From Chitinophagaceae bacterium 26-R-25 (GTDB lineage: Bacteria; Bacteroidota; Bacteroidia; Chitinophagales; Chitinophagaceae), in the NCBI GenBank assembly GCA_029906195.1, contig JARWSJ010000002.1, forward strand, positions 1,178,001 through 1,242,000: DNA of 64,000 bases. The letters are read 5' to 3'. The notes below the pieces were generated by a model. It searched no databases, was not told the origin of the DNA, and saw nothing but the letters and a program-made list of their open reading frames with translations. Below, piece after piece: positions 33,885 through 42,490 of the stretch; positions within the stretch are counted from its first letter, which is position 1; every line of letters starts with the position of its first letter. Both the position numbers and the translations under genes were made by a program.

Positions 33885-35414
33885 ATGAAAACCTTTACCA
33901 AAACTTACCTCTTAAGTGGACTGGCCATGTTATTCCATTTTGTGAATGCCCATGCACAAAATGGATCGTTAATAATAGGTTCAGGAGCGTATTACGTAGG
34001 AGGAAACAGTTCGTACAGCGTTATAGCCGGTGACATAAGAACAGATGGCAACATCAATTCGACGGCCAATAACAACTTCACTTTCATTGGCTCATCCCAG
34101 CAAAGAATCACTTGCCTTGCGGGCGGTGGTTGCAGCAATGTTTTTAATTCTTCAGTTTACAATACCGTGTTCGGTAACGTTAATCAGAACAACAGTTCGG
34201 GTATTCGCATTGAGTCTAACGCGAAAGTATTAGGCGTGCATACGTTCAACAGTGGTGCCACAGAAATTAATGAAGGCAACTACTGGTTGGCGAATACATC
34301 CGTTACACCATTTGCCAACGTTACCGTTGCCGGCCAATTTTTTGTTACGACCGCTCACGGCTTGCTCAAACGTAGCAGTATTGGTGGACCTGCACTTTTC
34401 CCGGTGGGAACAGCCGCTAATGCCACTAACTATACCCCATTGTCCATAGCTTATGGCGGTACTGCAGACAACTTCGCAGTACGCGTGATGGATGACGTAT
34501 ATACCGCTTACAACAATCTAACCAACGGTGATCCTAATGGACCAACGATTTACCCTACCAGCACTGCTTTTGTAAAGAAGACCTGGATTGTAAATAAAGA
34601 AACACCGGTAACGGACTTTACAGATGGATTTCTTGCAAAGGCACAATGGAATCTTGTAGATGAAGGTGTGGGTTTTAATCGTAGTGCCACAGGCATTGCA
34701 CGAAATCACGATAGAATATGGTTCCCGCAAAACGCCTTGTCAGCAGCAACCGGTGTTGGCCCTTACGAATATGATGCTGTCAAAACAGTAACATACGACA
34801 ATCTGTTCTACCCTTACTATCCAATAACAGTAAGTTCAATAATAAAGCCGCTTCTGGTAACAGGTTTGAAACTCACCGCTTCGCTGAACAGCAGCAACAG
34901 CGTGTTGCTTAACTGGCAGACGCTTACTGAAGTCAACAGCAATTATTTTATTGTAGAGAAAAGCCTGGATGGTGTTAGCTATTCAGGCATCGCAAAGGTA
35001 AGCGCAGCAGGCAACAGCGTTACTGCTAAAAAATACTCAACTACTGATAACAATATAAATGTTACGGCAGAAAATATTATGTATCGCATTCGTGAAGTTG
35101 ACCTGGATGGAAAAACTGTTTATAGCAACGTAGTATCTGTGAAGCTGAATAATGATGCGGGCAGATTGATCTCTATCTATCCAAACCCTGCATTGACGGA
35201 TATCGCAGTACACTTTAAAAATGCAGCAGGCAACTATGTTGTAAGTGTACTAGACAATAATGGCAGAACCATCACACAGCAAAGTATTACCATAAGCGGA
35301 CCGCTTGAAAAGATTGCAATTAGCAGGAGAGGTTTAGCCGCCGGAGTATATTTTGTCTCTATCATAAACAAAGCAAACGGAAATGTTCAAACGCTGATGG
35401 TGAACGTTCTGTAA
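33885..35414 (+). CDS. Secreted protein with T9SS type A sorting domain
   Basis: 509 residues from ATG at 33885, with signal peptide MKTFTKTYLLSGLAMLFHFV ending at AHAQ; the TTG at 33861 would add eight unlikely residues. The body (about 25-310) is Asn/Ser/Gly-rich and beta-strand-like with no known domain. A fibronectin-like unit follows (LTASLNSSNSVLLNWQTLTE, about 330-420). The C-terminal 75 residues (ISIYPNPALTDIAVHF ... LAAGVYFVSI) are a type A sorting signal for the type IX secretion system. This sends the protein across the outer membrane and usually attaches it to the cell surface. The fibre protein gene follows by 48 bp, likely in one operon. Confidence 0.9.
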   Translation: MKTFTKTYLLSGLAMLFHFVNAHAQNGSLIIGSGAYYVGGNSSYSVIAGDIRTDGNINSTANNNFTFIGSSQQRITCLAGGGCSNVFNSSVYNTVFGNVNQNNSSGIRIESNAKVLGVHTFNSGATEINEGNYWLANTSVTPFANVTVAGQFFVTTAHGLLKRSSIGGPALFPVGTAANATNYTPLSIAYGGTADNFAVRVMDDVYTAYNNLTNGDPNGPTIYPTSTAFVKKTWIVNKETPVTDFTDGFLAKAQWNLVDEGVGFNRSATGIARNHDRIWFPQNALSAATGVGPYEYDAVKTVTYDNLFYPYYPITVSSIIKPLLVTGLKLTASLNSSNSVLLNWQTLTEVNSNYFIVEKSLDGVSYSGIAKVSAAGNSVTAKKYSTTDNNINVTAENIMYRIREVDLDGKTVYSNVVSVKLNNDAGRLISIYPNPALTDIAVHFKNAAGNYVVSVLDNNGRTITQQSITISGPLEKIAISRRGLAAGVYFVSIINKANGNVQTLMVNVL

Positions 35415-35462
35415 TCCAATATCTATATAAAACACATAATCTAACCCAAACAATACCACCGT

Positions 35463-38108
35463 ATGAGGAAGTCGTTTTACCCTGCATGTATATTGGCCCT
35501 TGCACTATCTGTCGGCAAGGCACATGCGCAAACAGGCATTGCCATTAATGACAATAATGCAACAGCGGATCCCAGTGCCATGCTTGATGTAAGCGTGAGT
35601 GCAACTGCAAAAAAAGGATTCCTGTTACCACGCATGACTACTACGCAAAGAGATGTGATCGCATCTCCTGCAAAAGGCCTTTTGATCTATGTAACAAACG
35701 TGGACAGCCTGGAGATAAACATTGGAACTCCTGCAAGTCCAAAATGGTTTGCGTTCGGCAACGGCAGCAGCACTGTTAGCGGCTGGCAGTTGAAAGGCAA
35801 TACAGGAACCAATATTGCTACAGATTTTGTAGGAACCGCGGACAATGTGGATCTGGCTTTCAGAACCAACAACTTTGAAAGGCTACGTATATCAAATCTA
35901 GGTAACGTTGGTATTGGCGTTACGGCGCCAGCACAAAAACTGGACGTAAACGGTGCCATAAAGTTCTCAGGACCATTAATGCCAAACAATGATCCGGGAA
36001 TAGCCGGGTACTTCCTGGTATCTGCAGGAGGTGCAGCTCCACCTGTTTGGTTCAACGCAGCCGGTTATGCATGGCTGATTGACGGTAATACCGTTGCCAC
36101 AGACAAAAAGTTTGGTACAATTTCAAACAATAACCTTCCTTTCATTACCAATAATATTGAAAGAATGCGCATCACGAATGCGGGTTTTGTAGGAATAGGA
36201 ACAACTACTCCAACCAACACTTTGCATGTTTCTGCCGCCTCTAATCCCCTGGCTTTGACAGGCGTTCAGAATGGTGTGATCACAGACAGTTTGCTCAGCA
36301 TCGATCCAACTACTGGAGTGGTAAGGAGATTAAGCGTGGCAAGATTTCAAGGTTGGTCCTATGGTGGTGATGCAGTTGCTGCAATAACAAACCTGGGTAC
36401 AACAACAAACTTTGACTTACCTTTTATTACAAACAGTACGGAGAGAATGCGTATTGCAAACAGCGGTAAGATTACCATGGGTACGACCTCTATTGCAAAT
36501 ACAGTAAGCATTTCTTCCAGTTCAAATCCACTGACCTTAACAGGCGTTCAGAATGGTGTGATCTCAGATAGTTTGCTCAGCATCGATCCAACAACAGGTG
36601 TCGTAAGAAGATTGAGCGTAAGCAGATTCTCGGGTTGGTCATACAATGGAGATGCTGTTACTGCTAACACAACCCTGGGTACAACTTCAAACTTCGATTT
36701 GCCATTCATTGCCAATAACACAGAGTGGATGCGGTTGACAAAAACGGGAAATTTTGGAATTGGCACACCAGCAGCCGGTAATAAACTTACAGTTGTTGCC
36801 ACGAATCCTCTGGCATTGTATGGAGTTCAGGTAGGTACAACTACAAGCAGCGATAGCGTTTTGACGATTACTAGTGGTATTGTGAAAAAAGTCCCAATGA
36901 GTAGTTTCTCAACGAGTTCTTCTGACTGGAAATTAACAGGTAATTCAGGAACATCTGCAGGTACCAATTTTGTGGGTACCACCGACGACGTTTCATTAAT
37001 GTTTAAAATAAATGGCAATGAGGCTGGGTATATTGGAAATAGTGCGAATGGTTTCACAGTAGAATTAGGAAGCAATGCAAGTGTAGCAAAATGGGGCGGT
37101 ACTTATGCGGTAGCCGTTGGAGCAAACTCAACAGCAAGCAACACAGGTGCTACTTCGTTAGGTGGAAAGGCTACTTCAGCCGGTAATGCAACTGCAGTAG
37201 GTTATAATGCAAATGCTAATCAGGAGGCGGTTGCAATTGGTGCAAATGCAACAACAAATGGTAATGAAAGCGTTGCAATTGGTACCAGCAGTGCCACTAA
37301 CTTCCAATCCGTTAGTGTAGGTAAATTGGCTACAAGTGCTCAGTCTGGCGTGGCAATTGGTTATAACGCAAGTACAACTGCCATGAACACTGTTGCAATT
37401 GGTTACAGTTCAGCTACTGGCGGACAAAATAGTTCAGCGATAGGTCCATATTCAAAAGCCAGCGGATTTCAGGCAAATGCTTTTGGTTACGGTGCAACTG
37501 CCTCTGGACAAAGTTCAAGTGCATTTGGCGGTGTGAGTGTCGCTTCAGGTTACCAGTCTACCAGCATAGGTTTGGGATCTTCTGCCACAGGTGGAAATGC
37601 TACTGCCCTTGGAGCAAATGCTACTGCAGCAAACGACAACACTGTAGTGATTGGAAATAAAACAGTTTCAGTGCTTATGAATGATGCTGCTTACGATGCG
37701 ACAAAAGCACTTGTTGTAGGTTCAAAAAATTCCAATGGTAATGGTGCTTACCTCACAGTAGGTGGTGCTTGGACAAACGCTTCGGATAGAAATTTGAAAG
37801 AAAATATCACCAAAGTAAGCAGCGCAGATGTGCTGACAAAGATCATGGCGCTTGATGTATTAAAATGGAAATACAAGGGAACAAACGAATATCACATCGG
37901 ACCAATGGCACAGGACTTCTTCGCTGCCTTTAGTCTTGGAACAGATGACAAACATATCAGCTCTGTCGATCCGGCCGGTGTTGCTTTGGTAGCAATCCAG
38001 GAATTGAAAAAAGAAAATGAAGAGTTGTCTAAAAGAGTGGACGACCAACAAAAACTTCTTGAACAATTGTTGAAAGAAGTAAACGAATTGAAAGCAAAAG
38101 TAAAATAA
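35463..38108 (+). CDS. YadA-head repeat and S74 (endosialidase chaperone) fibre-like surface protein
   Basis: 881 residues with signal peptide MRKSFYPACILALALSVGKA ending HAQ. The first 180 residues are a Bacteroidota-type start (DVSVSATAKKGFLLPRMTT). Residues about 120-500 hold four similar modules; two of them (DNA 36240-36348 and 36526-36634) are almost identical. Residues about 545-740 carry YadA-type head repeats (AVGYNANANQEAVAIGANAT). The C-terminus has WTNASDRNLKENITKVSSAD and IGPMAQDFFAAF, a Peptidase_S74 chaperone that trimerises and cleaves itself in phage tail spikes, followed by a coiled coil (ELKKENEELSKRVDDQQKLL). It is likely a trimeric surface fibre. It lacks an autotransporter barrel, so export is probably by another route. 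Confidence 0.85.
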   Translation: MRKSFYPACILALALSVGKAHAQTGIAINDNNATADPSAMLDVSVSATAKKGFLLPRMTTTQRDVIASPAKGLLIYVTNVDSLEINIGTPASPKWFAFGNGSSTVSGWQLKGNTGTNIATDFVGTADNVDLAFRTNNFERLRISNLGNVGIGVTAPAQKLDVNGAIKFSGPLMPNNDPGIAGYFLVSAGGAAPPVWFNAAGYAWLIDGNTVATDKKFGTISNNNLPFITNNIERMRITNAGFVGIGTTTPTNTLHVSAASNPLALTGVQNGVITDSLLSIDPTTGVVRRLSVARFQGWSYGGDAVAAITNLGTTTNFDLPFITNSTERMRIANSGKITMGTTSIANTVSISSSSNPLTLTGVQNGVISDSLLSIDPTTGVVRRLSVSRFSGWSYNGDAVTANTTLGTTSNFDLPFIANNTEWMRLTKTGNFGIGTPAAGNKLTVVATNPLALYGVQVGTTTSSDSVLTITSGIVKKVPMSSFSTSSSDWKLTGNSGTSAGTNFVGTTDDVSLMFKINGNEAGYIGNSANGFTVELGSNASVAKWGGTYAVAVGANSTASNTGATSLGGKATSAGNATAVGYNANANQEAVAIGANATTNGNESVAIGTSSATNFQSVSVGKLATSAQSGVAIGYNASTTAMNTVAIGYSSATGGQNSSAIGPYSKASGFQANAFGYGATASGQSSSAFGGVSVASGYQSTSIGLGSSATGGNATALGANATAANDNTVVIGNKTVSVLMNDAAYDATKALVVGSKNSNGNGAYLTVGGAWTNASDRNLKENITKVSSADVLTKIMALDVLKWKYKGTNEYHIGPMAQDFFAAFSLGTDDKHISSVDPAGVALVAIQELKKENEELSKRVDDQQKLLEQLLKEVNELKAKVK
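36240..36634 (+). repeat. Direct repeat inside the fibre gene
   Basis: About 105 bp at 36240-36348 recurs at 36526-36634, with shared stretches such as ACAGGCGTTCAGAATGGTGT and AGTTTGCTCAGCATCGATCC. The spacing is about 286 bp, matching a 95-residue protein module. It could change copy number by recombination. Confidence 0.8.
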
Positions 38109-38131
38109 GACTCTGATACGGATTAGATTGT

Positions 38132-38161
38132 AAAAAAGCCCGCAGCAATGCGGGCTTTTTT
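38132..38161. terminator. Bidirectional Rho-independent terminator after the fibre gene
   Basis: GCCCGCA-GCAA-TGCGGGC (38138-38155) is flanked by AAAAAA and TTTTTT, a strong terminator in both directions. Confidence 0.93.
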
Positions 38162-38181
38162 AATAACTGAATAATTGAAGG

Positions 38182-38250
38182 GCTTAACGCTAAATGCCAA
38201 ACGCCTAACGCAGCAGCTGTGCGTTAGGCGTTTGGCATTTAGCGTTAAGC
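38182..38250. repeat. Perfect 31-bp hairpin of the CTAAATGC/CTAACGC family
   Basis: GCTTAACGCTAAATGCCAAA and the next 11 bases (38182-38212) pair without mismatch with 38220-38250; the loop is GCAGCTG. The arm is made of related 8-bp units (GCTTAACG, CTAAATGC, CAAACGC, CTAACGC). It lies 6 bp from the end of the radical SAM gene. A perfect inverted repeat of this length with a 7-base loop implies recent origin or active upkeep. Confidence 0.93.
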
Positions 38251-38255
38251 ATTGA

Positions 38256-39557
38256 TCAATGTGCAAAATCCGCTTCAAAATTTCCCTTAATCCTTTCCAT
38301 CGACGGATTAAAGTATCCGAACTTCACTTTAGGAAATTCTTCGTGAATAAGTTCCATTAATTGTTTTACGCCCAATATTTCACCCGTTTCGTGAACACCG
38401 ATCTTACCCATGTACCAGTCTGGATCAATGTTGAAATTGCGCCACTGGATCATGCTGAGATCAGTATCAATGATCAGTTTGCGAAGCGCTTCATATTCTT
38501 CCACACTGTCAGTCATACCAGGGAAAACAAAGTAATTGATAGATGTCCATCCACCAAAGCCGCGCACTACTTTCAGGCTCTCAATAATATCTTCAAACTT
38601 GTAATTGTTGGGGCGGTAGTACGGCGTGTAGATCTTCTCCCTTGCAGAGTTCGTACTTACACGAATGCTGTTAAGTCCCGCTTCACACAATGCCCTCACT
38701 GCATTGGGTTTTGAGCCGTTTGTGTTGATATTGATGCTGCCGCGATCAGTATGTTTTCTGATCTCAATAATTGCTTCACGAATCGTTTCCCACATCAGCA
38801 AAGGTTCGCCTTCGCAGCCTTGTCCAAAGCTTATCAATGGATAAGGTGCTGATTGTAAGTGTGGAACTGTAAACTCTACTATTTCTTCAGCTGTTGGTTT
38901 AAATGTAAGTCGGTCTTGCGTTGAAACGATTGTTTCATCTTCCGGTTGGAATGAGATACAGCCAATACAATTCGCATTGCAAGCAGGAGAGGAAGGTACG
39001 GGACATTCCCATCTGCTCAGGAAGAAATTCCTTGCAGCAGGGCAATGATAAGTTTGACAGCAATTTTCCGCGAGGTGTTTGATCAACCTGTTGTGCGGAT
39101 AGGCCTTCATGATATGCTCCACACCATGCTCGATTTTTTCCTGGTCATAACCAGCACATTCCTGGCGGATATCTTTTTCAATTCTTACCGCTGGAACATA
39201 GAATTTCTCGTTGTGCCAACCGGCAGCCGTATAGCAAAACAGTGGAAGCGTTGGAGCATCCGGCATGGTTTCATATGCCGCAATGTACAGACCTGTGTGT
39301 GCCGGCGGAATGAAGGCCGCCACTGCCCAGCCTTTTTCGCAAAGGCGCATTTCACCTGTTTTTACATCTATACCGATACCACGACGGCCCGGAAGTTCGT
39401 ATAAATTTCCGCCCTCGGGTAATTCGATCCACTCTTCCACGGGAACGGCAAATGCATCCCAACCACTTCTTCCTACTACGTACAAAGAAGTGTCCTCAAA
39501 AATATTTCCCTTTCCATCACTGTATAAAATGTAAGGCGACGATTGCAACTGCGACAT
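38256..39557 (-). CDS. Radical SAM enzyme of unknown function
   Basis: 433 residues from ATG at 39557 (a TTG at 39608 would extend it by 17). The cluster motif is C193-NAN-C197-IG-C200 (ACNANCIGCISF), preceded by a Cys-rich segment (ENCCQTYHCPAARNFF, about 165-180) that might hold another metal or cluster. After it come SFGQGCEGEPLLMWETIREA (the GGEP-like SAM contact), TNGSKPNAVRALCEAGLNSI and NYFVFPGMTD. The N-terminal 170 residues form a separate beta-rich domain. The substrate is unknown. It is the last gene of a minus-strand run with two membrane proteins; the short gap (54 bp) suggests shared transcription. Confidence 0.85.
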   Translation of the reverse strand: MSQLQSSPYILYSDGKGNIFEDTSLYVVGRSGWDAFAVPVEEWIELPEGGNLYELPGRRGIGIDVKTGEMRLCEKGWAVAAFIPPAHTGLYIAAYETMPDAPTLPLFCYTAAGWHNEKFYVPAVRIEKDIRQECAGYDQEKIEHGVEHIMKAYPHNRLIKHLAENCCQTYHCPAARNFFLSRWECPVPSSPACNANCIGCISFQPEDETIVSTQDRLTFKPTAEEIVEFTVPHLQSAPYPLISFGQGCEGEPLLMWETIREAIIEIRKHTDRGSININTNGSKPNAVRALCEAGLNSIRVSTNSAREKIYTPYYRPNNYKFEDIIESLKVVRGFGGWTSINYFVFPGMTDSVEEYEALRKLIIDTDLSMIQWRNFNIDPDWYMGKIGVHETGEILGVKQLMELIHEEFPKVKFGYFNPSMERIKGNFEADFAH

Positions 39558-39611
39558 AATCTGGTTTAAATAATTAATGTCAACCGCTAACTCATTGGTT
39601 GACACCAATTA

Positions 39612-40223
39612 TCAGCCGTTGACCTGTTGACCTAAATAATAGCGGCAAAATTCGTGAATTTGTTCCAGTTCTTCGAATTCTAGTTTATGTCTTAACGAAA
39701 ATACAAGGGTTTTGTTAAACGAGGTTTCTATTGAAATGCTGTCGTACCGCGCATTTATGCGGTCTATTTGGGACCATAAAAAGAATTTTCCCTCTGGAAT
39801 GCCCGAAATGGCAACACCTGAATGATGAAACGCAAGACGTTCAGTTTCAGCCGCTTTTTTCTCACAATAAGAAATGTAGCAGTATGCAATGCCAATGGCA
39901 AGCGAAGAAGCTCCCAGGAACCATTTGCCATCCAGCAGCAAAAGGGTGGCTACTCCAATAAAGACAATGCACTCAATGATGCGAAAAATGAGATTGATTT
40001 TTGGAAGATCCTGCGCCAGATTGCGACAGGTGAACAAAAGCAGTAAAATATCGGCGGCAATAATGATCTGGCACCATAGAAAAATAGTGTTACCGCCCAG
40101 TTTATTATAGAGCGTTACCGCGTTTATAATGATGAGCAAAGCCGCAAAAAGATGAAATCCGCGGCCAGTTTTTTTGAGTGTCTCGAATTCTGGATGAATA
40201 ATATCAATAGCAAGAGCGTTCAT
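39612..40223 (-). CDS. Four-helix membrane protein with a PH-like C-terminal domain (first of a pair)
   Basis: 203 residues. Four hydrophobic helices (FHLFAALLIIINAVTLY; IFLWCQIIIAADILLLLF; IFRIIECIVFIGVATLLLL; FLGASSLAIGIAYCYISY). Then a cytosolic C-terminal domain of about 70 residues starts ERLAFHHSGVAISG, with PEGKFFLWSQIDRINARYDS, a pattern like bacterial PH/YcxB-type domains. The upstream gene (40441-41022) encodes the same architecture with low identity, so the two look like diverged duplicates. Function unknown. Confidence 0.75.
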   Translation of the reverse strand: MNALAIDIIHPEFETLKKTGRGFHLFAALLIIINAVTLYNKLGGNTIFLWCQIIIAADILLLLFTCRNLAQDLPKINLIFRIIECIVFIGVATLLLLDGKWFLGASSLAIGIAYCYISYCEKKAAETERLAFHHSGVAISGIPEGKFFLWSQIDRINARYDSISIETSFNKTLVFSLRHKLEFEELEQIHEFCRYYLGQQVNG

Positions 40224-40303
40224 AAGAGGGTAGTTTCCTATTAAGATACGCTTTTGCTAAAAATCCATAAAACTTTTGGGTGTTAGGGTTTAGTTATAGT
40301 TAG

Positions 40304-40448
40304 AAATTGAAAATTGAAAGTTGAAAATTGAAAATGCGAAAGGTCGAACAAAGTTTAGAATGTTCGACCTTTCGCGTTTTCAATTTTAATCGTGAAGTCT
40401 ATGACATGGGACTTCATTTTCAATTTTCAACTTTCAATTTTCAATTAT
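40304..40448. repeat. Composite TTGAAAA element with two inner hairpins
   Basis: Left arm 40304-40334. Then an inner perfect hairpin GCGAAAGGTCGAACA (40336-40350) with TGTTCGACCTTTCGC (40361-40375). A short right arm CGTTTTCAATTTT (40374-40386) follows, then a second hairpin GAAGTC/GACTTC (40393-40414), and the full right arm (40415-40448). This reads as two elements joined or a partial duplication. It supplies the stop of the minus-strand gene at 40441. Confidence 0.88.
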
Positions 40449-41022
40449 TTCTTGCCAACTGCACCCTGCAAAACTCATTAAACTCATCCTCATCTGCATC
40501 CGGATCGTCGTCGTCGAGCACCTCTCTTTGAATGAAATGGTTGTTATGGAAATCGAGCGTAAGAAGGTTGTCTTTTAAAATAACATTGCTAAGATCTTGC
40601 CAGTAGTAGATTTTATTGAACAGTGAGTTTACAACAATTCTATCTTCACTAAAACCTATTTCCTGCGGCCTTTTAGCCTGGTGTTCCAGGAAGAACATCA
40701 CCACCAGCAATATAGCCATCCAATGCAGGTAAGGCATGCTAACCCACGTTATGGCGGCCAAAATAAAACCGGGCTTATACCATGCTTTTTTCTTTCTTTT
40801 CTGCTGCACCAGGTTCCACACAATTACAGATGCGACAGCCGCTGCACCAATGAGCCAGGCAATGTTTCTGTCGGCAACGATAAAATAACTAAGGATAAAG
40901 AAGAATATGGAAATCAGGCTGACAAACAATCCCGTAAGATTGGCTAAACGGGCGTTATCGCTTTTTAGAATTACAACGTAAGGAAAAACTTCGTTGCGAC
41001 TATTTTGTGTGTCTATGGACAT
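40441..41022 (-). CDS. Four-helix membrane protein with a PH-like C-terminal domain (second of a pair)
   Basis: 193 residues. Helices: NLTGLFVSLISIFFFILSYF, IAWLIGAAAVASVIVWNLV, WYKPGFILAAITWVSMPYL and HWMAILLVVMFFLEH. A C-terminal domain with IGFSEDRIVVNSLFNKIYYW then QDLSNVILKDNLLTLDFHNN follows, and an acidic patch DDDDPDADEDE near the end. It shares its layout with the next gene downstream. The last two Asn codons and the TGA stop come from the repeat arm. Function unknown. Confidence 0.75.
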   Translation of the reverse strand: MSIDTQNSRNEVFPYVVILKSDNARLANLTGLFVSLISIFFFILSYFIVADRNIAWLIGAAAVASVIVWNLVQQKRKKKAWYKPGFILAAITWVSMPYLHWMAILLVVMFFLEHQAKRPQEIGFSEDRIVVNSLFNKIYYWQDLSNVILKDNLLTLDFHNNHFIQREVLDDDDPDADEDEFNEFCRVQLARNN

Positions 41023-41107
41023 TGAAAAGAGTTTATGCTTTATGTTTAACGCTGAATGCTTAACGCAAAACGCCTGGATGCACCCGATCGACCATTAGCC
41101 ATTCCCG

Positions 41108-42148
41108 TTAGTTGCTTGCCAGCAAAACATTGCAAAGTTTGTACAGAACGCGTGCTCCAACATTCGAATCCCATTCGTGTTCACCAACACCAATTTCGTT
41201 AAGGTCGAAGCCTATGATTTTGCGTCCGCTTTGGTTGATCTTTTTGATCAGGTAAAATATTTGTTCCGTCTCAAAACCGCCCTGAACCGGAGTGCCGGTA
41301 TTAGGACAAAGTTTTGGATCAAGACCGTCAATGTCAAAGCTAATGAAAACTTGTTGAGGCAAATGATGGACCAACTCGTCAACAATATGTTTCCATGTTT
41401 GGCCCTCGTATAAACGCTCTTTAATATCCTTGTCTAAATAAGTAACAATGCGATAGTTGCTGTTGCAAACATAATCCCACTCTTCATCACAAAAATCTCT
41501 GACGCCCAACTGAACCAGTTTCGTTATTTCAGGAATTTCAGTCAACGCATTATACATTACGCTGGCGTGAGAATATTTAAAGCCTTCGTAAGATTTACGC
41601 AGGTCGCAATGCGCATCAATTTGCAACATCCCGAAGTCGCCGTATTTCTCCGCAATGGCTTTGAAAAAACCAAAAGGCGTGCTGTGGTCGCCGCCCAGCA
41701 GGCCAACAAGTTTATTTTTGTCCAGTAATTGTTTTGTATGCTGATAAACCCAGTCGTTTAGAAAAATACCCCCTTCATTAATATCTTTAAGTGATTTGCA
41801 CATAAAGCTATTCTTCTCCACGACGCCACCCTTGGTGATGTAATCAATGTATAGTTCTGCCTCTTTTCTCAGGTAATCGCTTTTAATAAGGATTTTTTTA
41901 TCCATCGGGCGCATGTAGATCCCTTTCTTCCACATGTCCTTGTAATCGGCGTCAAAAAGGTCCACCTGAAGGCTGGCCTTAAAAACATGTTCAGATGATC
42001 TTGCCGTGCCGGCTGCGCAACTTACGGTTACTTCCCACGGAATAGGCAGGATCACAAGTTGAGCGTCGTCCTCCGAAAAAGGAAGTCCGAAAATATTGTT
42101 GTTGGGATTACCCGGACTGTTGGGATCAAAGTTTGAAAGGTCTGTCAT
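41108..42148 (-). CDS. Agmatinase/arginase-family ureohydrolase
   Basis: 346 residues, cytosolic. The two-manganese site is intact: GGDHS (His155), IDAHCDLR (Asp178, His180, Asp182) and SFDIDGLDP (Asp272, Asp274). The family hydrolyses guanidino compounds such as agmatine, arginine or formimidoylglutamate to urea or formamide. The Bacteroidota group to which this belongs is usually called agmatinase family without proof. The N-terminus has extra segments (residues 1-130) compared with classical agmatinases. It lies upstream of the membrane protein pair on the same strand but 85 bp away. Confidence 0.88.
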   Translation of the reverse strand: MTDLSNFDPNSPGNPNNNIFGLPFSEDDAQLVILPIPWEVTVSCAAGTARSSEHVFKASLQVDLFDADYKDMWKKGIYMRPMDKKILIKSDYLRKEAELYIDYITKGGVVEKNSFMCKSLKDINEGGIFLNDWVYQHTKQLLDKNKLVGLLGGDHSTPFGFFKAIAEKYGDFGMLQIDAHCDLRKSYEGFKYSHASVMYNALTEIPEITKLVQLGVRDFCDEEWDYVCNSNYRIVTYLDKDIKERLYEGQTWKHIVDELVHHLPQQVFISFDIDGLDPKLCPNTGTPVQGGFETEQIFYLIKKINQSGRKIIGFDLNEIGVGEHEWDSNVGARVLYKLCNVLLASN

Positions 42149-42490
42149 GATTTACTAAAATGCTGCGCAAGTTACAGTAGTCTAACTAAGCGCCAAAATG
42201 AATAAATCGTATTTTTCACACATTAACGTGCAACCATCAAGCCTAATACTATTAATAGTCAATGTCTTATAGCAAAAAACAAAATATTTTTAATCTCTAT
42301 GATATGATTTAGATTAATTTATATTTTAACATTTATCATCCGTAGCTTGTTGATTATTTAGCAATTTACAGAGGCAAAAAATGTTGACGCTCACCTCTCT
42401 AACGGAAAATCGTTAAAAAATGTATCAACTTTCAAACTAATAGTTAACACATGGCTTTTTGAACTAATTTTGCGGACGAAATTGGCGCTC
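42149..42490. promoter_or_regulatory. 342-bp divergent regulatory gap
   Basis: No gene seen. It separates divergent agmatinase and ccmE genes and is AT-rich. The only clear element is the ccmE promoter box at 42465-42472. A weak hairpin TAACG-GAAAAT-CGTTA lies at about 42398-42415; no riboswitch or RNA gene was recognised. Confidence 0.5.
42465..42472 (+). promoter_or_regulatory. Bacteroidota -7 promoter box of ccmE (TAATTTTG)
   Basis: TAATTTTG is an exact TAnnTTTG match 18 bp upstream of the ATG at 42491, and argues against a TTG start at 42470, which overlaps the box. Confidence 0.65.

Noticed and set aside
36148..37075. Long minus-strand frames within the fibre gene (35687-36055, 36548-36802, 36827-37075)
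   Set aside because: They lie antisense to a clear coding region with repeats and have no initiation context or known domains.
42149..42490. Possible ncRNA or riboswitch before ccmE
   Set aside because: Only one weak hairpin and a promoter box; no known RNA motif.
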